In this document: one piece after another, positions 27,301 to 36,198 of the stretch
Numbering within the stretch: position 1 is the first letter of the stretch
Layout: each line of letters begins with the position of its first letter
Source of the DNA: Clostridia bacterium
GTDB taxonomy: Bacteria > Bacillota > Clostridia > Oscillospirales > Acutalibacteraceae
Direction of reading: 5' to 3'
Assembly (NCBI GenBank): GCA_017522225.1
Contig: JAFWZR010000031.1
Location: 62,001-126,000, forward strand
Length of the DNA: 64,000 nucleotides
Position numbers and translations under genes: made by a program
Notes under the pieces: model-generated
The model's database searches: none
What the model was told of the DNA's origin: nothing
Seen by the model: only the letters and a program-made list of their open reading frames with translations

Positions 27301-28957
27301 TTGAAATATTCGTCGAAGCATTCCATAATCTGCCGTCTGCAACGATTGAGTTCATACCGTTGTTGTTGGCAAACTCGAGCATTTTTAAATTATCTTCAAT
27401 ATTTGATACATTGTAAGAGTTTATAATCAAGTCGATATCTGCTGCCGCCATGGTTGCATAATGCTCGTTTGTGAACAGCTTACCTGTCGGAGGTGAGAAA
27501 GCAGAAATTGTAATACTGTCACGCTTATAGGGTAATTTCTCACAAACATTGACATCAACCTCTGCGGAATAGTTCAGAGTTATGTTTGTTGCGATAATCT
27601 TTGTCTTACCGATAGATTTGCCTGTTACAAGACCTGTGTCTTTGTCAACAGTTGCAATTGATTCATCCTTGGATATCCACTCAATTTTATTCTCATAACC
27701 GAGATATGTATTATTACGTGTTACCTCCCAATCAAGATCAATTGTATCATTGAGAAGCAGATTTATGTCTGTCTTTTCCAGCTCAGCTGCAAAAACATTC
27801 TTAACGCCGTAAACACCGATTTCAGCACACTGAACATAATAATACGGCTCTGACTCAGAAAAATTTCTTTCAGTGACACAGAATCTCACATAAGAACCGA
27901 AAGCATTTTCTTCAAGATCAATGATTACAGGCTCTGTCGGGTATACAGTATCTATCTCACCGCTGCTGACTGTTCTGTAATCGATTCCGTCATAAGAAAC
28001 CTGAATATCAAACTTTTTGGGTGCAATACCATTCGGGAAAAATACAATTCGCTTGATATCTGCGATATTACCGAGATTAAAGTCAATGTTAAACGGATCA
28101 TAAATGCTCTGTCCCTCGAGAGAGGTAAAGCCGCCGGCTCTCTCGGCATTGCGGTCGTTGATATTATCAATATTCCAGATGCCGGAGTTGATCGTATTTG
28201 TTGCAGTTACCGTGCTCTCGGGAGCAAGGTTTACGCAATTTTCGGGTGCATAGGAATTAACATCAAGTCCTGAGTTTGTAGGCGGTGTACTGACACCGTA
28301 AATTCCGATTTCACCGAGCTGCACAAAATGGATATGGTTACCGTCAAGTCTGCCTCTTCTGGTAACATGAAGACGGACAAACCGGGCCTTTGTTGTTTCA
28401 AAATCAATAGTTAAGGCTTCCTGCCAGTAGCCTTCGCGGCCGCTTTCAGAAGCTACGGTTTTATAATTTTCTCCGTCTACAGATGTCTGAATTTCAAATG
28501 TATCAGGGAAAGCACCGAAAGTAAACATAACAACTCTGCTGACCTCATAAAAGCCTTCAAGGTCAAATGTCATTGTAAATTCTTTTACCTTGGATTCGGC
28601 AACAGCTGCATCCTTTTCTTCCTGAGTCATACTGTCATTGAAAATGACCTCAGAAGTTGACGTGCTGAAGCCTGACTTTATACCATTAAAATACAGCTCA
28701 CCGTCATTAATTCTGTTAAGATGCCATTTGCCATCTTCAGAGTTGTAGGTGCTTGTCGCAGTTACACCCGCTTTAAGGGCAAGGTTGTTCAAGCCTTCGG
28801 GAGTATATTTCTGAATAACTTCATCAACCGCTGTTGCACTTACAGAAAAAATATCTTTGAAGATTTTCTGCAAGGTCGGCTGAGTTAAGGACACTATATT
28901 CAGGCTGAATATAAATGTGAGTGCGAGTAGAACAGATAACACTTTTTTCATTTTCAT
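24302..28957 (-). CDS. Large secreted dockerin protein with F5/8C, Big_2, TIM-barrel-like and InlB B-repeat domains
   Basis: 1551 residues from ATG 28957 (RBS GGAGG, 7 nt). Order: signal peptide; two discoidin (F5/8 type C) domains (about 50-390); Big_2 (about 395-475); a catalytic-looking barrel (about 480-800) with YLHDEPWN, VDLMFDVYPFMAD and LSYWKYSSS; a beta domain; a third F5/8C (about 890-1050); an uncharacterised beta region; an InlB-type B-repeat (about 1310-1370, EEYDFVGWFTQP...TLYAQWK); a dockerin (about 1420-1475, GDINGDGWYDGQD and DCNHDGTIDVLDY); and a Pro/Glu linker with a Phe-rich tail. It is probably a cell-surface glycan-active enzyme. The barrel family is not identified; the HDEP acid is the best candidate catalytic residue. 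Confidence 0.82.
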   Translation of the reverse strand: MKMKKVLSVLLALTFIFSLNIVSLTQPTLQKIFKDIFSVSATAVDEVIQKYTPEGLNNLALKAGVTATSTYNSEDGKWHLNRINDGELYFNGIKSGFSTSTSEVIFNDSMTQEEKDAAVAESKVKEFTMTFDLEGFYEVSRVVMFTFGAFPDTFEIQTSVDGENYKTVASESGREGYWQEALTIDFETTKARFVRLHVTRRGRLDGNHIHFVQLGEIGIYGVSTPPTNSGLDVNSYAPENCVNLAPESTVTATNTINSGIWNIDNINDRNAERAGGFTSLEGQSIYDPFNIDFNLGNIADIKRIVFFPNGIAPKKFDIQVSYDGIDYRTVSSGEIDTVYPTEPVIIDLEENAFGSYVRFCVTERNFSESEPYYYVQCAEIGVYGVKNVFAAELEKTDINLLLNDTIDLDWEVTRNNTYLGYENKIEWISKDESIATVDKDTGLVTGKSIGKTKIIATNITLNYSAEVDVNVCEKLPYKRDSITISAFSPPTGKLFTNEHYATMAAADIDLIINSYNVSNIEDNLKMLEFANNNGMNSIVADGRLWNASTNISKELAEEVYQDYKGISNLEGVYLHDEPWNANIYAQSAENLADVMPGSFVYLNFFPGYIYNSFEQYEYTYDDLAALTDGKVDLMFDVYPFMADGSTNYNYLFNCLESIRRSGLKYDMKTAACMQTHGYGPANGNLTHRDPSFTDMRYQGMTYLAYGIKHLSYWKYSSSASVGVEQHNLGAIDLDGNTTPVYDRMKAVNPILHTVGAEIFNCEAREVYITGTNLYGQKTVPSTFFAQPGNPSQNLVFSYLKDKETGRNYLMVVNSDLENTVTVPLTFASGIDSIEILDNNTGVWSESAINGKYNVTLQAGDAAVIAMPEDFRYVEYKEAEGTNPAYHKTVYGDSSLGTPGTRYDKLPGWYLSCLTDGYTVVNAAQGLNGWCSELKDSSFETYVMVDLGEAKSLSTITLYAVDSSTGYAGYFPKEYTVSVSADGIQWKTVATETNADVTESVSYPFSSIDARYIKVDVTEMNAIDGKYAAAMSEIEVNGRPQIVRHKMVADGTNGFYVYMYCNNTEYIRTPTWTDYNDRDDLIWHDGESGNWEVNGFRYNFRAYIPVSAHNNEYGTYTVHLYAYKGSDSTSLGSAFSFGSTLLFDYNYEGIGKNLMLGLDTISGGNGITASYDASDDTITLNGTLNASVDIKAGIPFTEKIRMGDTIRVTLEPVSGTMTNGMIVTEFYNDGMKAPDGIRTFTDMVAPGSYDITVKTDRVAAEISSFKLWLYKSEKDISFNNFRFRVKVEVASGDYAYSSTGKAVALNHAYGTLPVPAEREEYDFVGWFTQPAGGVQVTSSTVCQEIASTTLYAQWKEKEIDLFYGVYPGITAAELEKNYLSFENATYEYVTVNNTEHLGTGTLITIRNKTSGDLIAKYKLVIFGDINGDGWYDGQDAVYIDPIFNKMLTVDDIGTARMRAADCNHDGTIDVLDYRILRDAGVLLKKVDQSIPTQELMTTSEWQDYADAIDQSPEAAEPESPEVPEEPQEEACFIVRFFRQIVSFFKKIFAFIF

Positions 28958-28990
28958 CACTACGCCTCCAAGGTAAAATTTTTGCAATTT

Positions 28991-29020
28991 ATTATACCAT
29001 ACTATATCGTTTTAAATCAA
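28991..29020 (-). promoter_or_regulatory. Promoter of the large dockerin protein gene
   Basis: TTGATT (29015-29020) and TATAAT (28991-28996), 18 nt apart on the minus strand, 33 bp before the start codon. A second TATAAT at 29060-29065 on the plus strand may serve the divergent DUF11 gene, but its -35 box is weak. Confidence 0.62.
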
Positions 29021-29107
29021 GAAAAACTTAAGCTTGTAGCACTGTATATTCTTTTTTCATATAATAATCGTGAGGGAAACCTCAAAATCTTCAAAAGGAG
29101 GAGAATT

Positions 29108-29962
29108 ATGGCTACTTTTTTCAATCAGGCAACACTCACCTACAACGGAAATACGGTCAATTCCAACATCGTTTCAGGTGAGCTTGTCGAAGTGGTTTCT
29201 GCTACAAAAACCGCACTTTCGGCAGATTACGGTATTGGTGACACGGTAAGCTATGCCGTTAATATTACAAATACAGGCACACAGGCTTTCAACAACCTTA
29301 CGGTAACAGATAACCTCGGAGCTTATACTTTTGACGAGACAACGCTTGTACCCCTGACTTATGTTGAGGGCTCGGTAAGATATTTTGTTGACGGTGCTTT
29401 ACAACCGACGCCCACTGTTACCGCAGGACCGCCGCTTACAGTCAGCGGCATCACCGTACCTGCAGGAGCCAATGCAACCGTTATCTATTCCGCAAGAGTA
29501 AATGAATTTGCTCCACTCGGCACAGACGGTACCATCACAAACACTGCAACCGTAACAGGCGGTGGAATCAGTGCAGACATCACTGCACAGGCAACGATTC
29601 CTGCCGCAACAGGCGCTGCACTTACAATCACAAAGGCACTCAATCCGACAACCGTTGTTGATAACGGTCAGCTGACTTACACATTTGTAATTCAGAACAC
29701 AGGCACAGATGCTGTTATGGCTACGGATGATGCAATTGTCACAGACACATTTGATCCGATTATAGACATTACAAGCGTAACCTTTGACGGTACGGCCTGG
29801 ACAGAAGGCACAAACTACACCTATGACGAGTCAACAGGTGTTTTCTCAACCTTACCCGGTCAGATCGTTGTACCTGCTGCGAGCTATACTCAGGACCCGA
29901 CAACAGGCAGATGGGTTGTAACTCCCGGCTCAGTAACACTTACCGTAACAGGCACAGTTTAA
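29108..29962 (+). CDS. DUF11 repeat protein lacking a signal peptide
   Basis: 284 residues starting at ATG 29108 (RBS AAAGGAGG). The N-terminus MATFFNQATLTYNGNTVNSN goes straight into beta structure and has no signal peptide or membrane helix. Two DUF11-type Ig-like repeats follow: about 30-170 with SYAVNITNTGTQAFNNLTVTD, and about 170-284 with LTYTFVIQNTGTDA. The protein is rich in Thr, Val and Asn, has no Cys, and ends in VTLTVTGTV without LPxTG. Similar short DUF11 proteins occur widely in Clostridia without a known role. Export, if any, must use another route. Confidence 0.85.
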   Translation: MATFFNQATLTYNGNTVNSNIVSGELVEVVSATKTALSADYGIGDTVSYAVNITNTGTQAFNNLTVTDNLGAYTFDETTLVPLTYVEGSVRYFVDGALQPTPTVTAGPPLTVSGITVPAGANATVIYSARVNEFAPLGTDGTITNTATVTGGGISADITAQATIPAATGAALTITKALNPTTVVDNGQLTYTFVIQNTGTDAVMATDDAIVTDTFDPIIDITSVTFDGTAWTEGTNYTYDESTGVFSTLPGQIVVPAASYTQDPTTGRWVVTPGSVTLTVTGTV

Positions 29963-29973
29963 CTCAATATAAA

Positions 29974-30002
29974 AAAGGCTGCCGCATCTGCGACAGCCTT
30001 TG
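29974..30002. terminator. Bidirectional terminator between DUF11 gene and dapF
   Basis: AAGGCTG and CAGCCTT arms flank an inner CGCA/TGCG pairing. The minus strand has T6 after the stem, so it probably ends the carB-dapF transcript as well as the plus-strand gene. Confidence 0.75.
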
Positions 30003-30017
30003 AAATTCTATAAGAGA

Positions 30018-30860
30018 TTAATACTCTACAACGCCTTCGTAAACCTTGTGTGTATCACCGTTTACAAGGATTGTTTCGTCAGTATAAGTGATTACAAGGT
30101 CACCGCCCGGCATCTTGACCGTGATATCCTCGCCCTTGACACACATACCGAGTTCAGTTGCAACAACAACAGTTGCAGCTGCCGATGCACCGCAGCTGAG
30201 GCTTTCGCCGTTTACTGCACGCTCGTAGCATCTGAGCTTGATTGTATTCTTGTCAATAACTCTTGCAACACCTGTATTGATGTATTCGGGAAGAAGCTCA
30301 GAGTTTCTGATCTTATCACCGAAATCATTGATATTCATTGCATCAATATCATCTCTGAATACGATACAGTGCGGGTTACCGACTGATACGCAGTTGAGAG
30401 TCATCTTCTCACCTGCAATCTCTGTTTCGTATCCGATTGCATTTTCTGCATCTATGTTCATCGGGATTGATGACGGGTTAAAGTCAGGCTTACCGATATC
30501 AACAGTAGCTGAACGAACCTCACCGTTGAAGGTATAGAGCTTGACCTTCATAACACCGCAGGATGTTTCGATAGTCATATTTGTCTTCGGCACAATACCG
30601 TTATCATAGAGATACTTTGCAGCACAGCGGATGCTGTTAGCAGCCATACGTGTCTGTGTACCGTCGTTGTTGTAAACAACCATCTTCGCATCTGCAATAT
30701 CTGAGCCCTCGAGAAGTACTACACCGTCTGCACCGATACCGAAGTGACGGTCGGTGAAGTTAACTGTAAGTGACTCGGGTGACGGGATAATCTTGCAGAA
30801 GTTGTTGAAGTAAATATCATCGTTACCTGTAGCCTGCATCTTTGTAAACTTGAGCTGCAT
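30018..30860 (-). CDS. dapF: Diaminopimelate epimerase-like domain, fused in frame to CarB, active site degenerate
   Basis: 280 residues from an internal ATG at 30860, which has GTGAGG 5 nt upstream, so separate initiation is possible. The DapF fold is clear ([34 protein letters not shown]). The first catalytic cysteine, normally in M-C-G-N-S/G-I/A-R-C, is Ala: MAANSIRC, encoded by GCT GCT. The second site is SCGASAAA in place of ACGTGACA, keeping its Cys. GNDY is GNDD. The frame is open throughout, so the gene is not simply decaying. It may be inactive, may have a changed role, or a second dapF may exist elsewhere. Confidence 0.8.
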   Translation of the reverse strand: MQLKFTKMQATGNDDIYFNNFCKIIPSPESLTVNFTDRHFGIGADGVVLLEGSDIADAKMVVYNNDGTQTRMAANSIRCAAKYLYDNGIVPKTNMTIETSCGVMKVKLYTFNGEVRSATVDIGKPDFNPSSIPMNIDAENAIGYETEIAGEKMTLNCVSVGNPHCIVFRDDIDAMNINDFGDKIRNSELLPEYINTGVARVIDKNTIKLRCYERAVNGESLSCGASAAATVVVATELGMCVKGEDITVKMPGGDLVITYTDETILVNGDTHKVYEGVVEY

Positions 30861-33427
30861 CTTTTCCTCACGGAGGTTATTGATGTCTACAAGCTCAGTG
30901 TTTCTCTGTGTGAAACGGCTTGCAAGAATGTCGCAGAGTGCGTTTGCAGTATCAAGTGATGTAAGAGTACAGATTGAAAGCTGAACTGCACGGCGGTGAA
31001 CCTTTATGAAGTTCTGGATTGTTGACTGCTTTGTTGAGCCTGTGTAAACAATGTAGTCAATCTTGCCTGTTTCAAGAACATCAAGAACTGCACTGCAATC
31101 GTTGAAGTCACCGATCGTCTCAACCTCGATGCCCGCTGCACGGAGACCTACGCCTGTTTTGGCGGTTGAGTAAATCTTAAGACCGAGGTCAGCAAACTTT
31201 CTTGCGATACCTACGATTTCGGGCTTGTCCTTATCGTGAACGCTGATGAGAACACCTGCGTTATATTTCTTATCGTGGTATGTGCTTTCAAGACCAACCT
31301 TGAAGCCTGCAGAAACAAGACCCTTGAAGAGTGCCTCATTAAGAGTTCTGCCGATACCGAGAACCTCACCTGTTGATTTCATCTCCGGACCAAGCTCAGA
31401 GTTGATATCGCTGAGCTTCTCGAATGAGAATACGGGAACCTTGATTGCGAAGTACGGTGGGATCTTGTAAAGTCCGACACCGTAGCCGAGCTCCTTAAGC
31501 GGAGTGCCTACCATAACCTTGGTTGCAAGCTCAACCATCGGAACACCTGTAACCTTACTGATATAAGGAATTGTACGCGAAGCACGGGGGTTAACCTCGA
31601 TAACATGAAGCTCATTCTGATAAATGAGGTACTGAATGTTAACAAGACCCTTTGTGCCAAGAGCAAGTGCAAGGTTTGTTGAGCATTCAACGATTCTGTC
31701 AAGCATCTTGTCGGGAATGTTGTACGGAGGATAAACTGCAATGGAGTCACCTGAGTGAACACCTGCACGTTCGATATGCTCCATAACACCGGGGATAAGA
31801 ACATCCTTACCGTCAGAAATAACGTCAACCTCAAGCTCTGTACCCATCATATATTTATCAACAAGCACGGGGTTTTCAATCTTCTGTGCGAGGATGATGT
31901 CCATATAGATACGCACGTCTGTTTCGTTATAAGCAATTGTCATATTCTGACCGCCGATAACATAAGACGGACGGAGAAGCACGGGATAACCAAGCTCGTC
32001 TGCTGCTCTGAGTGCCTCGTCAACATTCATAACTGTCTGACCCTTGGGTCTTCTGATGTTGAATGACTCAAGAAGTGCATCAAAGCGCTCTCTGTCCTCA
32101 GCAACGTCAATACCCTCTGCAGATGTGCCGAGGATTTTAATTCCGCTTTCATCGAGGAACTTTGTAAGTTTGATAGCAGTCTGACCGCCGAAAGCAACAA
32201 CGACGCCTACAGGATTTTCAACCTTGATTACGTTCATAACGTCCTCATCGTTGAGGGGTTCAAAGTAAAGTCTGTCTGCTGTATCAAAGTCTGTTGAAAC
32301 TGTTTCGGGGTTGTTGTTGATGATAACAACCTCGTAGCCGAGCTCCTTAAGAGTCCATACACAGTGAACTGAAGAGTAGTCAAATTCGATACCCTGTCCG
32401 ATACGGATGGGACCTGAGCCGAGAACGATGATTGTCTCCTTCTGGCCGCGCTTGATTTCTCTTGATTCGCACTCTGTGTCGTATGATGAATAGAAGTACG
32501 GAGTCTCTGCCTTGAACTCTGCACCGCAGGTATCAACCATCTTGTAAACAGCATCAAGTGTTTTCTCGGGAAGCTTGCCTGCGTACTTAAGGATTGTTGA
32601 ATCCTTATAGCCGTACTTTTTACCCTTGATGTAGTAATCCTCGTCAAGGTTACCGCTTTCAAGCATTTTTTCGTAGTCTGCAAGGTTCTTGAGCTTTGCA
32701 AGGAACCACTCGTCAATCATTGTGATTGAGTGGATTTCATCAATGCTTACGCCCTCTTTAAGAGCCTTGAAAACTGTGAAGAGTCTAATATCATCCTGAT
32801 CGTGGAGCTTTTCGATAACATCCATATTCTCAGGGAACTTATTGTAATTGAGTGTGTCAAGGCCAATTTCAGCACCGCGGACAGCCTTCATAATAGCCAT
32901 CTCGAATGACGGCGCGATAGCCATAACCTCACCTGTAGCCTTCATCTGTGTGCCAAGCTTACGGCTTGTGGACACAAACTTATCAAACGGCCACTTCGGG
33001 AACTTAACAACACAGTAGTCAACTGTCGGCTCGAAGCAAGCGCAGGTTTTACCTGTGATGTCGTTACGGATTTCGTCGAGAGTATAGCCCAGAGCAATCT
33101 TTGTTGTAACCTTTGCAATCGGGAAGCCTGTTGCCTTTGATGCAAGAGCTGACGAACGTGAAACTCGGGGGTTAACCTCGATAACTGCATATTCAAAGCT
33201 TTCCGGATCAAGTGCAAACTGACAGTTACAGCCGCCCTCAATGCCGAGCTCTGTGATGATATCAAGAGATGCTGAACGAAGCATCTGATATTCTTTGTCT
33301 GAAAGTGTGATTGCGGGAGCAACAACGATACTGTCACCTGTGTGAACACCGACCGGGTCGATGTTTTCCATTGAACAGATAGCGATTGCATTACCTGCAC
33401 TGTCGCGCATTACCTCGAACTCGATTT
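30018..33427 (-). CDS. carB: Carbamoyl-phosphate synthase large subunit, 3' part after frameshift, running in frame into DapF
   Basis: This frame resumes CarB at [14 protein letters not shown] (from 33427) and covers the end of the first ATP-grasp domain, the oligomerisation domain, the second synthetase half ([21 protein letters not shown], then [18 protein letters not shown]) and a short MGS-like allosteric domain. CarB should end near [13 protein letters not shown], about 30861. No stop codon follows and the frame runs on into DapF. Together with the 5' part the CarB portion is about 1070 residues, the normal size. It combines bicarbonate, ammonia and two ATP into carbamoyl phosphate for arginine and pyrimidines. 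The frame does extend back to 33548, but upstream of 33428 it is not CarB sequence. Confidence 0.85.
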
Positions 33428-34071
33428 TCCTTCCAGCCTGCGATGTACTTTTCAACAAGAACCTGAGTGATAGGAGAAAGCATAAGTCCGTTATATGTGA
33501 TAACGCGGAGCTCTTTTTCGTTATAAGCAACACCGCCGCCTGCACCACCGAGCGTGAAAGCGGGACGAAGAATTACGGGATAGCCGATTTCTTCTGCAAT
33601 TTCAGCTGCACGGTCAACTGTTGTTGCGATGTCTGACGGGATACAGGGCTGACCGATTTTAAGCATCGTGTCGCGGAACATCTGTCTGTCCTCAGCCTTG
33701 TCGATTGCCTCTGCGTTTGTACCAAGAAGCTTGACACCCCTCTTTTCAAGATAGCCGTCCTTTGCAAGCTGCATAGCGATTGTGAGACCTGTCTGTCCGC
33801 CAAGACCCGCAAGAATTGAGTCAGGACGCTCTTTTTCGATGATTCTTTTAACTGTTTCAACTGTGAGAGGCTCAAGGTAAATCTCGTTTGCAAGTGCGCT
33901 GTCTGTCATAATTGTTGCGGGGTTTGAGTTGACAAGAACAACGTCAAGACCTGCGTCCTTAAGCACACGGCAAGCCTGTGCACCTGCATAGTCAAACTCT
34001 GCAGCCTGACCGATAACGATAGGGCCTGAACCGATTACAAGAACTTTTTTGATATCTTTATTAATTGGCAT
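33391..34071 (-). CDS. carB: Carbamoyl-phosphate synthase large subunit, 5' part, ended by a frameshift
   Basis: It starts at ATG 34071, overlapping the carA stop (TGATG). About 214 residues are good CarB sequence ([52 protein letters not shown]) up to [12 protein letters not shown]. After this an extra A in the run AAAA (33425-33428 on the minus strand) shifts the frame, giving 11 wrong residues and a stop at 33391. Removing one A restores [12 protein letters not shown]. CarB is normally needed for pyrimidine synthesis and everything else is intact, so a homopolymer sequencing error is the likeliest cause. A real mutation cannot be excluded. Confidence 0.85.
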   Translation of the reverse strand: MPINKDIKKVLVIGSGPIVIGQAAEFDYAGAQACRVLKDAGLDVVLVNSNPATIMTDSALANEIYLEPLTVETVKRIIEKERPDSILAGLGGQTGLTIAMQLAKDGYLEKRGVKLLGTNAEAIDKAEDRQMFRDTMLKIGQPCIPSDIATTVDRAAEIAEEIGYPVILRPAFTLGGAGGGVAYNEKELRVITYNGLMLSPITQVLVEKYIAGWKENRVRGNARQCR

Positions 34072-35135
34072 CAGTTTTTACCTCCCATCATTGTGATAAA
34101 TTCGTCATAAATATAATGTGTATTCAAGGGGCTGATACAAGCCTCGGGGTGGAACTGAGTTGTGATAACCTTCTTATCAGCGTAGCTCATACCCTCGCAA
34201 GTGCCGTCGTTTGCATTGACAAAGCTCTGCTTACCGCACGGGACGCTGTCTGCCGTAACCTCGTAGCCGTGGTTCTGACTTGTGATGTAAGTCTTGCCGT
34301 TTTCGAGGCTCTTTACAGGCTGGTTTGCACCGCGGTGGCCGTACTGAAGCTTTACGGTGTCACCGCCCATTGCAAGCGCTGTAAGCTGATGACCAAGACA
34401 GATGCCGAGCATCGGTACCTTGCCGATGAGCTTTTTGATTTCCTCAACAGCTGCCATATTGTCCTTCGGGTCTGCAGGACCGTTTGAAAGAACAACACCG
34501 TCTGCACCGAGTTTAAGGATATCCTCTGCCGAGGTATTGTAAGGAACAACAGTTACATCGCAGCCGCGCTTAGTAAGCTCAGCAATGATGCTCTTTGTCT
34601 TACCGAAGTCAACAAGTGTAACACTCTTGTCTGCATTTTCCGCCTTGACTGTATATGTTTCCTTGGTGCTTACTGCCTCAACTGCGTTTGTGACGCTGTA
34701 AGCCTTGATTTCGTCAAAATTGACATTTGACGGATCGTCTGTGATTTTAGCGTTCATAACACCGTTGTCACGGATAACTCGTGTGATTTCACGTGTATCA
34801 ACACCGCAGACACCGACGATACCCTGCTTTTTGAGGAACTCATCAAGTGTATACTGACAGCGGAAGTTTGACGGTGCTTCACACCATTCACGCACAACAT
34901 AAGCCTTAAGGTGTGATTTGTCAGACTCGAAGTCCTCTTCCATAATGCCGTAGTTTCCGATAAGCGGGAAGGTGTGCATTACAATCTGACCGTAGTAGGT
35001 CGGATCAGTAAGGGTTTCAACATAACCGCACATACCTGTTGTGAAAACGAATTCACCGATTACCTCGCCCTCTGCACCGAATCTTTCACCCTCGAAAACG
35101 TGACCGTCTTCAAGAACAATGTAAACTTTCTTCAT
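34071..35135 (-). CDS. carA: Carbamoyl-phosphate synthase small (glutaminase) subunit
   Basis: 354 residues. The N-terminal domain of the small subunit ([23 protein letters not shown]) is followed by a class I glutamine amidotransferase domain with Cys246 in GICLGHQ, His329 and Glu331 in QFHPEA. It releases ammonia from glutamine and channels it to CarB. The start ATG 35135 has GGGAGG upstream. It lies 13 bp behind argF and overlaps carB by one base, tying carbamoyl phosphate supply to ornithine use. Confidence 0.96.
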   Translation of the reverse strand: MKKVYIVLEDGHVFEGERFGAEGEVIGEFVFTTGMCGYVETLTDPTYYGQIVMHTFPLIGNYGIMEEDFESDKSHLKAYVVREWCEAPSNFRCQYTLDEFLKKQGIVGVCGVDTREITRVIRDNGVMNAKITDDPSNVNFDEIKAYSVTNAVEAVSTKETYTVKAENADKSVTLVDFGKTKSIIAELTKRGCDVTVVPYNTSAEDILKLGADGVVLSNGPADPKDNMAAVEEIKKLIGKVPMLGICLGHQLTALAMGGDTVKLQYGHRGANQPVKSLENGKTYITSQNHGYEVTADSVPCGKQSFVNANDGTCEGMSYADKKVITTQFHPEACISPLNTHYIYDEFITMMGGKN

Positions 35136-35148
35136 CCGTAGACCTCCC

Positions 35149-36132
35149 TTAAAGCGTTGCTGCCATAACGGCCTTTATTGTGTGCATCCTGTTTTCTGCT
35201 TCTTCAAAAACGATGGATTTTTCACTTTCAAATACTTCATCGGTAACTTCCATTGCGTCTCTGCCGAACTTTTCGCCCATTTCCTTGCCGACTGCTGTTT
35301 TGTGGTCGTGGTAAGCGGGTAAGCAGTGCATAAATACAACATTCTCAGCTGCCGCATCCATAAGTGCTTTGTTAACCTGATACAGTGCAAGATCGTTGAT
35401 TCTCTCCTGCCATACCTCAATCGGCTCGCCCATTGAAACCCATACATCAGTGTAGATTACATTTGCATCCTTTACTGCTTCAAACGGATCCTCGCAGAAG
35501 CGGATAACCGAGCCTGTTTCTTTTGCAATTTCGAGACATTCGTCAACGAGTGCCTGTTCCGGGAAGTACTTTTTGGGTGCTGCTGCAGTGAAGTTGAGAC
35601 CCATCTTTGCGCAGCCTACCATAAGTGAATTACCCATATTGTAACGGGCATCGCCCATGTAAACAAAATTTATTCCTTTAAGGTATCCGAAATGCTCCTT
35701 GATTGTAAGGAAGTCGGCTAATATCTGAGTCGGGTGGAATTCGTTTGTAAGGCCGTTCCACACGGGAACCTTTGAATACTTTGCAAGCTCTTCAACCAAC
35801 TCCTGGCCGTAGCCTCTGTATTCAATACCGTCAAACATTCCTGCAAGAACTCTTGCTGTGTCGGCAATACTTTCCTTCTTGCCGATCTGTGAACCTTCTG
35901 CAAGGTATGTTGAGCCCATACCGAGATCACTCGCAGCTACTTCAAAGCTGCAGCGTGTTCTTGTGCTTGTCTTTTCAAAGATGAGAGCGATATTCTTGCC
36001 CTCATGGATTCTGTGAGGGATTCCTGCCTTTTTCTTTGCCTTGAGTTCTGCGGCAAGGTCGATGAGATAACCGATTTCTTCGCTTGTAAAATCAAGCAAT
36101 TTGAGGAAATCTCTACCCTTTAAATCTACCAT
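35149..36132 (-). CDS. argF: Ornithine carbamoyltransferase
   Basis: 327 residues. The carbamoyl-phosphate loop STRTR (in [16 protein letters not shown]), FHPTQ, and the ornithine loop [11 protein letters not shown] are all intact. It turns ornithine and carbamoyl phosphate into citrulline, the substrate of ArgG. The context (argG, argH upstream; carAB downstream) supports the biosynthetic form and not the deiminase-pathway catabolic form. The start ATG 36132 has GGAGG upstream. A terminator hairpin separates it from argH by 66 bp; no separate promoter was evident there. Confidence 0.96.
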   Translation of the reverse strand: MVDLKGRDFLKLLDFTSEEIGYLIDLAAELKAKKKAGIPHRIHEGKNIALIFEKTSTRTRCSFEVAASDLGMGSTYLAEGSQIGKKESIADTARVLAGMFDGIEYRGYGQELVEELAKYSKVPVWNGLTNEFHPTQILADFLTIKEHFGYLKGINFVYMGDARYNMGNSLMVGCAKMGLNFTAAAPKKYFPEQALVDECLEIAKETGSVIRFCEDPFEAVKDANVIYTDVWVSMGEPIEVWQERINDLALYQVNKALMDAAAENVVFMHCLPAYHDHKTAVGKEMGEKFGRDAMEVTDEVFESEKSIVFEEAENRMHTIKAVMAATL

Positions 36133-36161
36133 TGGTATTCCTCCTAAGTGTGCCTATATTC

Positions 36162-36193
36162 TAAAAAACAGGGCGGATAAAACAATCCGCCCC
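36162..36193 (-). terminator. Hairpin terminator (or attenuator) between argH and argF
   Basis: GGGCGGAT / ATCCGCCC (36171-36193), then TGTTTTTT on the minus strand. The gap to argF is only about 30 bp and holds no clear promoter, so partial read-through into argF-carAB is likely. Confidence 0.82.
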
Positions 36194-36198
36194 TTATA

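Noticed and set aside
33391..33460. Programmed frameshift in carB
   Set aside because: GGAAAATC is not a known slippery site, there is no stimulatory hairpin that I can see, and carB does not use recoding in known bacteria. An extra A is simpler.
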